Shown: positions 48,581 to 60,704 of the stretch, in pieces | Numbering within the stretch: position 1 is the stretch's first letter | Layout of the letters: each line of letters opens with the position of its first letter | From: Hermodice carunculata | Lineage: Eukaryota > Annelida > Polychaeta > Eunicida > Amphinomidae | Length of the DNA: 64,000 nt | Assembly: GCA_964020975.1 (NCBI GenBank) | Contig: OZ026613.1 | Location: forward strand, 60,331,668 to 60,395,667 | Direction: 5' to 3' | The notes under the pieces: generated by a model | What the model was told of the DNA's origin: nothing | The model's input: the letters and a program-made list of their open reading frames with translations, nothing else | The model's database searches: none | Program-made: the position numbers and the translations under genes

Positions 48581-50273
48581 ACAGGTATTTTCCAAAATCA
48601 CTGAGTCAGTTGCTCTGAAATAGCATAAAAGACCTCTGCAGGGCCCCTAGACCATAATATAGGGTCGTGGTTGTTTCGATTTTTTGGGGTTGTTGTTTAT
48701 GAGTTTTCTACTTCCTCTCAAAATACATAACTCTGCTCTTTGTCAGCAGAATGTACCGTGTGTAAGGCTCAGAACAAAGCTGTACAGTAGTTGGTGATAC
48801 TCTCGCTTTATTGATTTTTAACAATTTCTATTTTGGTACATACTTTTAGGTTTCTGGATACATTCCTATAAATGCCATGTAATTCAAAGGGAATTGCAAT
48901 GGTAGTTTACATTTTCAACTTCTCCAAAACCATCAGCCAGATTCATTTGATGGGGATGTATCTTAGATAACCCTTACCAAATTCTTCAAATGTTTGCACT
49001 GCGTCGAATTTTGAATCATCCAACTCTTTAGTTCATTTTTTTGGTATAAGCATGAAATTTGTCCTCTCCAGACCCACACGGCCATTGATTCGAAATTACA
49101 TAAAGACATTTATTGGGTCCTGCAGACCTTAATTAGTTCAACCGGTGGCTATCAATTTCTTTGCTTTTCGTGAATTTTGTTGTTTTCACTATTTTTAACG
49201 TGTCCTCACTAAATGCATGTTAGATTTTTTTCAAACCTGATGAGAATGTACCTGGGCTTGATCTGGACAAAATTTGTTTATTGCATGATGCTGCTGGCAT
49301 TTCATGATTCTAAGCAAAGCTTTGAAAACGCGAATTTCTGGTCAGCTGCATGAACATGTTAGCATTGTTACTGCAAAGCTAAAAGGGAGCGTGAAATTTT
49401 GGCTCAATTGTCGTTAATGGCGGATCTTGATTACTAATAAGATCTTATAGGAAAGTACCAATTGGGTTTCTTTTGGTGTTGGTAATTGGGACCTTGATCG
49501 ACCTTGAAAGGTCAAACTGACATATATTGACTTATATGTCGACAAAGATGGATCCCTGGCACATGGTTACTAATGAACACTAATATTGATGCCCCCCGCT
49601 CCATAGGGTTTCTCCTGGTGTTGTTAATTTTGACCTCAAATGGCCCTGAAAGGTTAAACTAAGATACTGGCTTATATCTTGGTAGTGGTGGATACTCTCT
49701 CACTTTGCATCTTAAAATGACGACTCCAATAGTGTGAATGAGTGAACACTTTAATGCTGAAAACAGTTATGCTGGTCTTACACAAAAATCATTCCAGAGG
49801 GAACAATTGCTAGGAACAGAAGCATGGCTAAAAAAAACCCCTTTGTCTGCCACTTACATGCCCACCACCCACATTCATATTTTACCCTTTTTCTCCGAAA
49901 CCGTCGGCTAGGTGGAGATATACCAATCAAACGTCTTCCTTAAGTGGCATTGCTGTCCCAAATGCTATATTTTTTATGAGTCTTTGTAGAAGAGCACTTA
50001 CGAAATCGTCACTAAGACCATAGAGCCAATTTCTAAAAAATTGCAGTTGGTGAGCCTTGCCACCCCTCCCCAATCCTTTCACCATATGGCGCTATGATCA
50101 CTTTCCAGTTGCTTCATTTTGTATTGCAGATGAGGGGAGGGATCAAGTTAATTGATGTTTCGCAAAAGTTGATGGGAATGTCATTGCGTATAGAAATATA
50201 CAGTAAAATCACCACTTGGCTGTTGATGGGATGCTACGTCATGATGGTACTGCCCATTATTAAATACATGCAT
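48581..50273. other. intronic stretch with diverged dispersed repeats
   Basis: Two copies of a unit beginning GGGTTTCT(T/C)(T/C)TGGTGTTG lie at about 49467 and 49605, sharing GACCT and TGAAAGGT(C/T)AAACT. Phrases such as AAACCATCAGCCAGATTCAT (48922) resemble 4395-4412. These are non-coding dispersed repeats; no gene seen. Confidence 0.5.
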
Positions 50274-50285
50274 GCTGCTTTACAG

Positions 50286-50377
50286 GTACACGAAAGCAGA
50301 GGCCGCCAAAGTGGGTCCAACACTGGCCGGCTTGAATGAACGTTCCTACAAAGACCACGGCGATGAAGAACCCAAGA
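50286..50377 (+). CDS. DEG/ENaC-family sodium channel, following exon (start of extracellular domain)
   Basis: A 92-base exon flanked by TTTACAG and AGTAAGTTT encodes YTKAEAAKVGPTLAGLNERS followed by YKDHGDEEPK. Joined in phase it continues directly from ...NNNLFR of the upstream exon, giving the polar, helix-prone segment that follows FPAVTICN..FR in ASIC and ENaC proteins. Its start phase (one base completing AG|G) fits the upstream donor exactly. It ends in phase 1 at A|GTAAGT. The sequence of this segment is poorly conserved across the family, so the identification rests on phase, splice signals and position. The next exon (finger and cysteine-rich domains) was not found in the remaining 13 kb. 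Confidence 0.68.
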
Positions 50378-53300
50378 GTAAGTTTAACCGCAAATCTTAC
50401 TGAGATCTCAGCATAATATGGGCAAGGTCCGTTTTATAACAGAAAAAGACGTTTAAATTATGACAATCTCTTTTTTTGCTTTAGAAATTCAGTATTCTGA
50501 TAGGTTTAAAAATTTAACAAAATAACAAGCGGGTAACGCGTTCTTTCTTGATCCTTTTACACTTGTAAAATGAGGATACTCAAAATGCGGAAATCAACTG
50601 ACAAACTCACAAACGCAGATATTTCACTGTAAAGGGTGTCAAAGAGACGCTCGGCCAGAATGTGTTAAGTATAACAACAGAATATGCCACAGATATAGTG
50701 CTGGGTGATGAAACACATTTGGGGTCAGTCGTTTAATACAGTACATTGTAATACAACGAGGTATGTAATATTGTTCCCAGCTGACTTCAAAAAAATTTTG
50801 GACCGCACCAAGTATTTTCATGAAAAACCAGTAGGAAAACTGTTTTACAATAATCTCCCATGCATATATTTCTCTTGTCCTCTGGAGAGAATACTATGCA
50901 TCAAGCTAAAATGCACGTTCAATGTTTACTTATGCCAAATAGGAACAAAATTTCTCACCATACCCCCGGAGTACGTCTTTTGGACTGAAAACCATGACTG
51001 TTTATTTATTTTTTTTTACACTTGTTCCTGGTTGCCAACATATATGAACCATACATCAGGGACACACATAAAGAACACGCAGCTCTCATCCACTTGACTT
51101 TATTTGAGGTCGTGCCCATAATGAACATTATGAAATCCAAAATGAAAAAGATATATATATTTCAGATCTTCTGTTTCAAGCTACATGGATGTGCATTAAA
51201 TGAATGTCATTTGAGGCGTACTAGCGAAACATTAATATCATATTAATTTTACAGACTGTTTCAGACATTTGGATATTTGATCCAATGGACCCATGTTTTA
51301 ACAATCTCCGTGCTTCATATAAAAGTTCGCATGTGGCTTCCACGAGTACAAATTACCGCAGCATTAAGAATTGGCCCATGACAGTGACAATTGTATTTTT
51401 TTTTAAAACGAAAAGTGATCTTTCTCTGATCGTGCCCCTTAATGAAACGTCAGAGATGGGTGTTTATACAAATAATCTTATTTTCTGACATTATGGCTTG
51501 AAAATTTTGGGATTCTGCGGTACCAAGATATTTTCAGTCAGCCACTCTGTTCCAAATTCTAAGCATGCTATGTAAAATGACGCAAGAACAAAGCGCGACA
51601 AAGACGCACCTTACTTGACGTAGAGTATCATGGGCGTATCTTCTCTATGCAACAAACCATGGGTCATATCTGACATAATTTGAAATATGTGCAGATTTAG
51701 GGTCCACTTGGTTAAGGCCTTAACCAGAATTGGTGAACCTCATCGGGTTTCTTTTGGTTGAAGTGTTCAAATCAAGCGACAAAACATATTCCTTCTACAA
51801 CATTAATACGCTGCAAAAGCTTCTTTGTGCTGCTATTAGAAGAGGCTTTCTGATGACTACATTATCCATCACTACAAAATGTACATGGGACTAAACAGGT
51901 ATTTCACTGTCCACTATGGGGGATCTGTGGGTTCTGCAAATCAAGCGCATGGTTCAGGTTCACCGTTTGGGTTAATAAAAGGTCACTAGGCCAAAGGGTG
52001 GTTGAGCTAGGGTGCTTCATCAGCCTTCACCGAAAAAAAGTTCACGTTATAATCAAGTGCATGGTTTTCTCCACCATTTCTGTTGATGTCTTTATCACGT
52101 GGCCCCTTTGTGGCCATTTGCATAACCATTTCAAATGATCCACCACGGTATCTGGACTCGCCATGCTGGTTATGTCGATCACAGACAAAGGGCATATTTT
52201 GGACTAAACACGACGTCCATTCAGACTAAACACCACGTCCATTCAGACCTGTCAGTGTCCTAAAACGGGCATTAGGGGGTCAAATATCAATATGCGCCAG
52301 TGCTCCACTTGCGACTGATAAAGTTCAGCATGCATCGTGTACATTATAAAAACACTCCCAACTAGATTCATCCCAATGCAACCGTCATCCATCAACAATT
52401 CGGATTTGTTGCTTCTCAAATTCCATTGGACTGGTTCTCCGTATACAATCTGTTGTAAACATTGAATGAATGATCAGATAAATGAATTAAGCTTTGAACA
52501 TGACAATGCAACAGATGGCATTGTGTAGACTGGTTGTGACATAAGAAAGCATCAGGAAGTTGTGAACTCTCCACTGATTTGCATTATAGCCCTCTCGTAA
52601 AATTTGTGTGCGCTGAACAAAAACGATAAGGTCAGCATTTTGAGCCCCAGATTCATGACTAATCTGTTACTCTCATCATGGACCTATCATTATCCATGCC
52701 CTCATCAAATAGGTCAATGAAATATTGTTGTTATTTGTCATGCAATGCAATATTTGGGGTCATGCATATAAGTTCGGTTTTTATTATAAAGTTGAACGTC
52801 AGGAATTTGGAGTTTACGATCGGAATGAAGAGTGGCTGTTCTAGGCATATACCATAATGCATTAGCTTATTATAACAAGTCAGCAGACAACTACGGTCTC
52901 TTCGTGATGGGCCTAAAATCCCAATTCCCAAGGTTTAACATTAAAATGTACAATTATACAAGATCATTACTTTTGCAAATGGCAAATTGTGATAAAAAAT
53001 GCTTTATCATGAATTCAGCGTTGTCGTCCAGGGGTTAGAGGATGGTGACATAACTAAAACAACCATCAATCACCCTAGCCACGAGACAGTGAGGTAGCAA
53101 AGCACAAATAATTAATGTTCTAAAAATGTAACAAATTATTTTTTGATTTTCCGGTTTTAAAAACCAAAGCAAAATGATTCAACTCAACACCCTGCAGTAC
53201 GGACATGTAAAAAAATTGGTGGATGTATATGTAGTGCAACTGATTGATACGGCCCGGTCTTTAATACAGTTTCGCAACTTTCTGACCCAGTTTGGGTCAT

Positions 53301-54649
53301 TTCAGTGCACAGAATGATTAGTCTTGTGCTTTATATAGCTATAAGGTGCTGCTGGCTATAAACATGGAGGCCCTAAACTTGTGTTAAAAATACACCAATA
53401 ACCTTGATGTGCATATGTGGAAATCCGGACACATTTACAACGAAGTTGTGTATGACAGGTAGCTATAACATGAAATATGAGTGTAGGAATGAAAAAAAAA
53501 AAAAAAAACAGTATACAAATTGTAGTTTATATATTGTGAGACCATCCCAGAAATTCATATTAAAGAATATCCAGCTAACTTCAGATTAGTGAAAATACAT
53601 TTAAGCTGATAATATTGACAATAAATAGAAAAATAACGTGCTTTGATCCCTGGTTTCGCAACATGCACAATGAGTTGCATATCAGAGATGCATTGGGACC
53701 ATGAAATATTGTTTTGACTTTATATGTACTCTTAAAGGGTCTGCAAAATGACAGATCCAAAATTGCGCGAAACGGACCCATGTTGATTGCTATTACTTTG
53801 TCATTTAGTTCAACAATGTTTTTGGTGATAACAAGCTTTTCAACTTTGAAAAGTTTAAGCCCTCTAAGCCCAAAGTGGCAAAAGTTCGCACCTTTTTTTT
53901 GTGAAATAAGCAATGACGTCATATGGGGAACTTCTAGCACACAGGCAAGCAGCATGTCAAAAAAGGTAGATTCTTGTGACACAAAGGGCAGTGCAGGTTA
54001 CTTGGATCTTTCATGTCCATGTGAGTTGTCTGGAGAGAAGTTTGACCTTAGAAGTTTTGATGGTGGTAATAATGGTTAAATCCTTTTGGTATGGCGAGCC
54101 CATCCGATTTGAGGTGTCCATACTGGCGAGGGCCACAAGGCACCCATTTCCACAAATCGGCTGGTTAAAGAAGACAAGTCATAGAGATTGTTTACAGTTT
54201 AGAATGGCAATGACACGGTGCTTTTACTTCGTATGAAATTGAAGCAGGGATTTTTGCTTTTGAGAAATTTCAGGACAAAAGATAAACCACAGTCTACGCG
54301 AAACGGGTGTGTCACAAGGGACGTTTGCTGTGTAAGCTTGGTCAAGTGAGATTCGGCACAGCAACTCAGCTGAGGTGTTGCGAGATTTAGTGATGGAAGG
54401 TTGGGTTTTGTAGCTGGTGTAAGTTTGGCAGATTTTTTATAGTTTTAGACAGAGATGGACCAAATTGGAACGGGATTTGTTTTATAAATGTATAGAGACG
54501 TCGCAGGGAAAGTTTCAGTGATAAATTCGAGCTATTTTAAGGTATTTTGAACAAAAAGTTTGAGCGAGTGGTAATAGGACAGTTAGCGTGGGAGCCACCA
54601 TTTTGAATATCTTTAGCAAGGAACCAAATAATAAACATATACAAGTAAA
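50378..54649. other. gene-less stretch after the channel exon
   Basis: About 4.3 kb. I searched for the next DEG/ENaC exon (a GxCyxFN-type block or cysteine-rich segment after an AG acceptor in phase 1) and did not find it. The longest open readings (50705-51097, 53581-53982, 53714-54079) show no family resemblance. A TGACGTCA lies at 53914. The next exon probably lies beyond the window or is too short or diverged to see. Confidence 0.5.
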
Positions 54650-54889
54650 ACTGCAGTCAGTTTGTCGGGTCGTGGGGGCCACAGATTAGGAGAGGAGCAG
54701 GACGAGGGAAGGTAGCAAGAGGAGGTGTGCTAGAGAGGGGAAGCAGGCAGAGGGTGTAGAGGCTGAGGTAGGACGGGAACAGATAGGAGGGCGGGATGAG
54801 AGGAGAGCAGAGGAAGGGGCAGGAGATGGGGGGAGAGGTACAGAGGCAAGGGAGGTGGGCAGAGAGCAGTGGGTAGAGTGGGAGGGACA

Positions 54890-55865
54890 CTTACAGGGCG
54901 AGGGATGCTGTATGTGGGAGGAGTTTGGTTGTACTGGGCTGCTCTGTACCTTTGAGGAGGCAAGGGAGGAAAGTTTTAAGTACAGGTGTCGGGAGTGTAG
55001 GAGGACTGAGACTTTAGAAGTGAGTTGGCAGCCCTTAAGCTAGAATAAGAGGAGGTCAGAGATAGGAGTAGGGCTGCAGGGGAGGGGGTTAGAGTGGTAG
55101 GAGAATAAGAGGGTGGCCGTGGGGGGGGGCAGAACGGGAAAGGGGGGGCGAGAGGCGATAAGACAGACAGCAGAAGAGGAGGCAGGAACCAGTGGAGAGG
55201 AGGGTATAGGGGAGGAGTGACAAATGGCAGGGAAGACAGTGCGGGAGGAGACACAGGCAAGGAGGGAAGAGGGAGGGTTAGTGTCAGACAGGCAGTTGTG
55301 GTGGGGACTAGTATTGTTAGGAGGATAGACGGGACCTTTTGTGGGAGGGACAGGGAGAACAAGGTGAGGGTGTGTCTGCCAGGGGCAAAGATTAGGGACG
55401 TAGAGGAGCGTTTAGAGGTGGTAGTGAAAGGTAATGGGGAGTGCCAGGAGGTCATAGTCCAGGTTCGGACCAATGACCTGTTGGGCAGGGAGCAGGGGGG
55501 GGGGGGATAGGAAGGTTGGGTACAGAGACAGTTTTGAGAAGATACAGGGGACTCTTAGGTTGGGTACAGAGACAGTTTTGGGAAGATACAGGGGACTCTT
55601 AGGTTGGCTACAGAGACAGTTTTGGGAAGATACAGGGGACTCTTAGACCGAACAAGGCAGTTCGACTGTGAGCCATTAGTGATGGGGATCCTACCGAGGT
55701 GGAGGATGAGTAACTGGGATGCTAGCAGGATCTGTGGGATCAATAGGCAACTAGGTAGGATGTGTAGGAGGACGGGCATAGCGTTCAGGGAGGTATGGGA
55801 GGATCATGTCCTCAGGAAGGGGGTTTGTTGGCCGGGCATGGGCTGCACCCTAGTCAGGCATTAGG
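54890..55865 (+). pseudogene. LINE B ORF1 with zinc-finger-like region and SGNH esterase-like domain
   Basis: The N-terminal part (54890-55010) has CCMWEEFGC and then FKYRCRECRR, a cysteine pattern like the zinc finger at the head of L2/CR1 ORF1 proteins. The middle is glutamate/arginine/glycine rich. About 55280-55490 reads VVVGTSIVRRIDGTFCGRDR, then KVRVCLPGAKIRDVEERL, then VIVQVRTNDLLGR, the SGNH-hydrolase blocks (family: GDSivR, CLPGA.I.DV, VhvGTND; here GTS and RTND). About 55660-55860 reads EPLVMGILPRWRMSNWDASR, like the family's LPR block. A three-fold 44-bp tandem duplication (55514-55645) breaks the middle. Several frame changes; not functional. Confidence 0.72.
55514..55645 (+). repeat. 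44-bp tandem triplication inside LINE B ORF1
   Basis: Units 55514-55557, 55558-55601 and 55602-55645 begin GGTTGG(G/C)TACAGAGACAG and differ at two positions at most. The unit length is not a multiple of three, so the expansion shifts the reading frame. It arose after the element stopped being selected, and recently. Confidence 0.95.
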
Positions 55866-55984
55866 AGATAGGTTAGGGCAGGTATCCCGGCGTTTACCAG
55901 GCAAAGTGTTGGAAGCATGAACAAAGAAAGTGCAAGGACGATGAGCATCACAAAAACAAAGACCATGGAAATAGGATATGTTAA

Positions 55985-56470
55985 TTGCAGGGGATATAAA
56001 AACAAAGTGGCAGAGATAGGAGATGCAATGGAGAGTGAGGGAATGGACGTTGTAGCCCTGGAAGAAAAAACATATCTGAAGGGAAGAGGATAGTATAGTA
56101 ACATGCCCAGTGGGGTATGAGCTGATAGAGGGAGAGAAAGCAGACAAAGAAAAGGATAAGGAGCATGGATTTTTGATTAAGTAGGGGTCAAGTGGCACGA
56201 GATATGACAAGATTCATGGGAAGAAGGCAATGAGGTGAAAAATGAGATGCAGTGGATAGGAATAAAGTCAAATGGAAATAAGGTACCAGTAGGTGTAGTG
56301 TATGTGGGTCATGAGGGGTTACCTAATGAATGGAATGACCAGATAGATGGTAGGATGAGAATGATGATTTGTGACATTCAGCATCAGGGCTACCAGATTA
56401 TGATAGCTGGGGACTTTTATGGGCACACAGGAAATGGAATGAGTGGAATAGAGAGAACACTTGTTGTATA
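55985..56470 (+). pseudogene. LINE B ORF2, endonuclease N-terminal part
   Basis: Blocks VNCRGYKNKVAEIGDAMESE and GMDVVALEEKTYLKG give the first half of an APE-type endonuclease (family: N-x-RG...KV.E....; ETK-like acidic residue). Then PVGVVYVGHEG and MIAGDFYGHTGNG follow near 56290 and 56395 (family: VGDFNAHTG). There are frame changes between them. The SDH block and all of the reverse transcriptase are absent, because LINE C interrupts the element here. Confidence 0.6.
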
Positions 56471-56471
56471 T

Positions 56472-59435
56472 TAGACAGTGCATAATGGGTTGCATGAGCT
56501 CCAGTCTTGTACATTTGTGTCTGGGCTGTACATAGCTTCTCTGTCTTTCCACAAAAAAGTGTAACTTCTCTTCAAATTGTTCCACCATATTAGCATTTAC
56601 AACTTCATCAAGCAATTTCCACTGGTCATTCACTCTCAATCCAAAATAAAATTTTCTAACATCTAATTTAGACCTCCTCTTAAATATGTTGTATCTATGA
56701 TCTCTTATTGTAGATTGCTGCAGGGCAAGAAGTCCCTGAATCACAGTTCTGTTGTATATCCCTTTGATTATCTTTAAAGTTTCAATCATGTCACCCCTGT
56801 ACTTTCTATATGCAAGTGTGGGTAGATGTAGATTTCTCATTCGTTCTTCATATGTTAAGTTTGAAAAACCAGGCAAGAGCTTTGTAGCCCTTCATTATAC
56901 ATTTTCTATAGGTGTGATTTGCTTCCTCATGTGCGGATTCCATATTGCATTGGCATGTTCCAATTGAGGTCTCCCTGGTGATTTATATAATAGTAAAAAA
57001 AATTCCGCATCTAAGTACTCCATATTTCGGCGTATTATTCCCATAATAGAATTGGCTTTATTCACTTTGCATGACACATGCTTCTCAAATGACAACATAA
57101 TATCTATAGTAATTCCTAGGACCTATTCATCCTCAGATACTTGAAGTGTATGTCCATCCATTGTGTAGGTCCCATTTGGTACATCTTTGTTCCCTATTCT
57201 CATTGCTTTGCATTTATCCGGATGAAATTTTAATAGAGAGCCATCTGTCCATTCTGACATTCTGTTTGCATCATTTTGAAGTTTAAGGCAATCATTTTCT
57301 TCAAAAACACCCCTCAAAATTTTAGTGTCATCTGCAAACAAATATATCTCTGAATCTACCGAAGTATCTGCCAATGTATTGATGTATATAACAAAGAGTA
57401 TTGGCCTAAAACAGATGCCTGTGGTATTCCACTTAGGACTTCATGCCAATCTGAAGCTGTTTCATTTACCATTACTCTTTGTTCACGCTGTTTTAAGAAG
57501 TCCTCGATCCAAACTGTTATGAAATCTGGATATCCATAATATTTGAGCACTGAAATTAGTCTTCTGTGGGGGACTTTATCAAAGGTCTTTATGAAATCAC
57601 AGTATATGATGTCCACACATCCTCCTTTATCTAAAATCTCAGTCTATTTGTCTAATACTGTTAAAATTTGCAAAATTGTAGATCGCCCAGATATAAATCC
57701 ATACTGCTTGCTAGTGAATAGCGAGTTCTCCCTCATATAATTTACAACTGAATCCCTTACTAGGGATTCAAGGACTTTGCAAACAATGCTTATTAAACTG
57801 ACAGGCCTGTAATTTCCTGGTGCATGTCTGTCACCTTTTTAAAAAATAGCTGTAAAATTTGCTTCCTTCCATGAGGGTAGCTCTATTCCATTTCTTATAG
57901 AAGTATTAAAGATGTATGTAAGGGGTTGTGCAATGTTATGGCTGACTTCCTGTAGAATTCTTGGATGTATTCCATCTGGTCCTGGAGATTTTGTCACTTT
58001 AAGCTTTTGGAGTTGCTTTAGTACCATGTCTTCATTTATAGTTAAGTTGAATTTTCTTGTAAATTCAGGCCTTAGTAGAGGTTCCCAAATCCATCAGGTT
58101 CACATGTAAAAACTGTAAAGAAAACCCCTGCTAGTGCATCTGCCTTTTCTTTATCATTTCGTGTCAAAACATGGCCATCTGTGTTATATCCGTAATACAA
58201 ATCTGGTATTTTTTTATGTATTTGAGTCTTAGAATTTACATACTTCCAGAACCTCTTGGGGTTGAACTTTGCTTCTTTAGCAATGTTCATCTTATATTTC
58301 CTAGTAAGTCGCCTAATTTGATTTCTGCAGTGACATTACTCAAGATAAGGTTGGCCATCGTGGGATTTCAGTGCATCTTTTCCACAGTTTATGTTTCTTC
58401 TTTATTTTTGCAATAGTTTTCTTGTCCATGGGTTAAGAGTACTTTTTCCTGGCCTTATCTTCTTTTGCGGTACAGATTTAAACTGGACATCTTTTATTTT
58501 ATTCGAGAAAACATCAGATTGTTTGGTCACATCATCTTTGCATTTATCAAATAAAACTGTCCAGTTACAATTGAATAAATTATTCATTTTTTTTCATAAT
58601 CTCCTTTGTCATAAGACCAGGAAACCTTTGTTTCTTCCATATCGTTTAAGCACACTAGTGTAGTTACTAAAACACAATGATCACTGGCTCCTAGTGTGAA
58701 CTCACAGTGATGTTGTCAATCAAATGTTCTTCATTGGTGAATACTGTTGGCCTATCAGTACTTCACCCTCTAGTAGCAAAGATAATATGTTGATAGAAGT
58801 AGCTGTCTCTGATGCATTCAATGAATTTGAATTCTTCACTTTGGGTGCCTGCATTACATGTACGCGAATCCCAATTCACATTTGGATAAATTAAATCTCC
58901 AGCGATTAATACATGCGAGTATTCCATTTTACATAACTTTGATACCAATAAGTTCATATTTTCATTATTTTCTGTTGTGCTATTGGGGCTTCTGTATAGT
59001 AAGCAAATAAGTATAGAATCATTGTGGTTGATTTTTAACTTCCAGAGGCAATGGTTCTGTAGGTGCAACCTCTTGAACTTTCTGCGGGTCAATTGTATTA
59101 TAATTCAAAGTTTTATGTGTGTATATTATCATTCCTGTGCATCTATCATGTGTACATTCATCTCTTATGTTGACTTCTTCCATAAAATAGTCTTCAAGTT
59201 GATATTCTACAATATTCAATATTCGTTTGTAGTGTTTTGGCTTTACCTCTGATATAGCAATTAAATCAGGTTTCTCTTCTTGTATTCTAGTCGTCAATTC
59301 CTGAATTTTAGTTTGAGTTAGGACATCAGCATTTGTTGTGAGTACCTTGATGAATTGTCCATTAGCATTTATGTTTTCCTTACTTTTCCTTTTTTCAGGT
59401 CCCAAGGAGGACCCCTTACTTTGTAAAGCCAACAC
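56472..59435 (-). pseudogene. LINE C ORF2, endonuclease and reverse transcriptase
   Basis: Endonuclease blocks: TTNADVLTQTKIQELTTRIQ, DLIAISEVKPKHY, ICLLYRSPNSTTENN and VLIAGDLIYPNVNW (family GDFN.P.I.W). RT blocks: SPGPDGIHPRILQEV, GNYRPVSL-like text near 57800, VDIIYCDFIKTFDKVPH (motif A), LSGIPQASVLG (B) and IYLFADDTKIL (motif C). The C-terminal part reads LTYEERMRNLHLPTLAYRKY and RGDMIETLKIIKGIY, very typical of the group. Frame changes near 59050, 58600-58290, 58050, 57840, 57400 and 57110. Catalytic FADD is intact. Confidence 0.8.
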
Positions 59436-59557
59436 CCCCCTCTAATTCTTGGTTCTGCTTTTGCTTGGCTACTTTTACTTTTTTCTTTGTCAATTTCCGG
59501 TCGTCCTCGCAAAGATCATGTCACACACTGATACTTTTAAATCTTGCTTCAGCCTAC

Positions 59558-60399
59558 TTAAGATTTTTTAAGTTTGACATAAATAACATCTTTGTCCCGA
59601 AGAACAATCTTGAGTGGTCTTGCATTTGATTTTTCAGTCTCATTATTTCTTTTGCCTTGCCTAGTTATGTTTACTGACTCTACTTTCTCTAACTTCAGCG
59701 CAGCGATACAGCATTCATCAAAGGAATGTTCATCCTCTGCCGTCCTTAACTTTACATCTTTTTCATTACTTTCATCCACTCTATATATGATCATGTTATT
59801 TTCTCTTGATTCTTGAAGTCTCTCTTCCTTCTTATGTTGTGTCATTGTTTCTTTAACTATTTTCTGTACATTGGCTGTGCTTTGACCAGTCTCTTTGTTT
59901 GAAACTACATCCTCCCATGTCTTTGAAACCTTTTCTGGAACATCTTTTGCAAAGGTATTGATTTCTGATTCCAATCTCTTTTTCCAAGTGATTGAATTTG
60001 GTGTCCACATCCTCCATAAATTTTGATAAAATCTTACTGGTATTGTCACCATCTAATTACTGTTGCTGCATATTTTGCTGTAGGACACATTCAGGGCAGA
60101 ACCAGAAACAATCTGGACTTGGCATTGTCGTATATTCCTCCTCAGTCATCTCAATACCTACAGCACAAAAGTATCTGTTACAATCGCCAGTGCATTCTAG
60201 TATTTTTGTCCTCATCATCCACATGCACATTCTCGCAATCTGCACACTTCCATCCATCTCTCGCATCCTGTACACCCACGTTAGCAAAGTCTTTACTACT
60301 ACTCCTTGATTCTCTTGCATTTCTTTTACTTGGGACACCTTTTTGATCCAGTTTTATTCTTCATAGATGATTTTACGTACCTATCAAGCCAGCTTGGCA
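59558..60399 (-). pseudogene. LINE C ORF1: PHD-like finger, coiled coil, RRM-like domain
   Basis: The likely start is MPSWLDRYVKSS at 60399. A frame change near 60340 leads into VSQVKEMQENQG. Then CTGDCNRYFCAVGIEMTEEE and CFWFCPEC (about 60200-60080) form a PHD-type zinc finger, where the family has C..C.r.fC..C. After a second break, 60052-59558 reads LESEINTFAKDVPEKVSKTW (coiled coil) and RENNMIIYRVDESN, then ITRQGKRN, then ARPLKIVLRDKD, the RRM-like domain of L1/CR1 ORF1 proteins. Two frame changes. Known ORF1 proteins bind and chaperone element RNA; the role of the finger is uncertain. Confidence 0.68.
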
Positions 60400-60704
60400 T
60401 TGTTTACTGAGCGATGAATAGGGACCACTAATTGTCTTGCGGTGGATTGTGGGTAGAAATATTGTCCCGTCTGCTCTCTCACTCACACACTGAAACAAAC
60501 TGTCTTTTCTTTTCTTACTTCACTGTCCTTTCCTCGGATCACTCTCTCAGATGACTGTACACACTGTACTGCTCTACTTCACACAATAATCAGTCTTAAT
60601 AGAAAGGATTTTACCATGAAAAACCGTAAAAAATATCGCAAGGCCTCACTCCACACGTCAGTCACTCTCCAGCCTCGTTCTCAACTAAAGGCATGTTCAG
60701 ATAT

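Larger units (their letters stand above)
54650..56470 (+). mobile_element. LINE B (L2-like), 5' part
   Basis: Plus-strand LINE, purine-rich, covering ORF1 and the first two thirds of the endonuclease of ORF2. It is cut at about 56470 by LINE C on the opposite strand and reappears at about 60705 with the C-terminal part of ORF2, so its whole reverse-transcriptase core is missing. Assignment to the L2/CR1 group rests on the SGNH-esterase ORF1, the 3' hairpin and the short tandem tail. Confidence 0.78.
56472..60700 (-). mobile_element. LINE C: non-LTR retrotransposon inserted in LINE B, minus strand
   Basis: From right to left there is a 5' leader (60700-60400), ORF1 with a PHD-like finger and RRM-like domain (60399-59558), then ORF2 with endonuclease and reverse transcriptase (59435-56472). 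The 3' end lies close to 56470, where LINE B sequence resumes. The order and motifs fit the CR1-group elements that are common in marine invertebrates. About six frame changes. It is longer and more complete than its host element and is younger than it. Confidence 0.82.

Noticed and set aside
52007-52195. Minus-strand frame with polar composition, considered as a channel exon
   Set aside because: Wrong strand for the channel gene and no cysteine or family motif.
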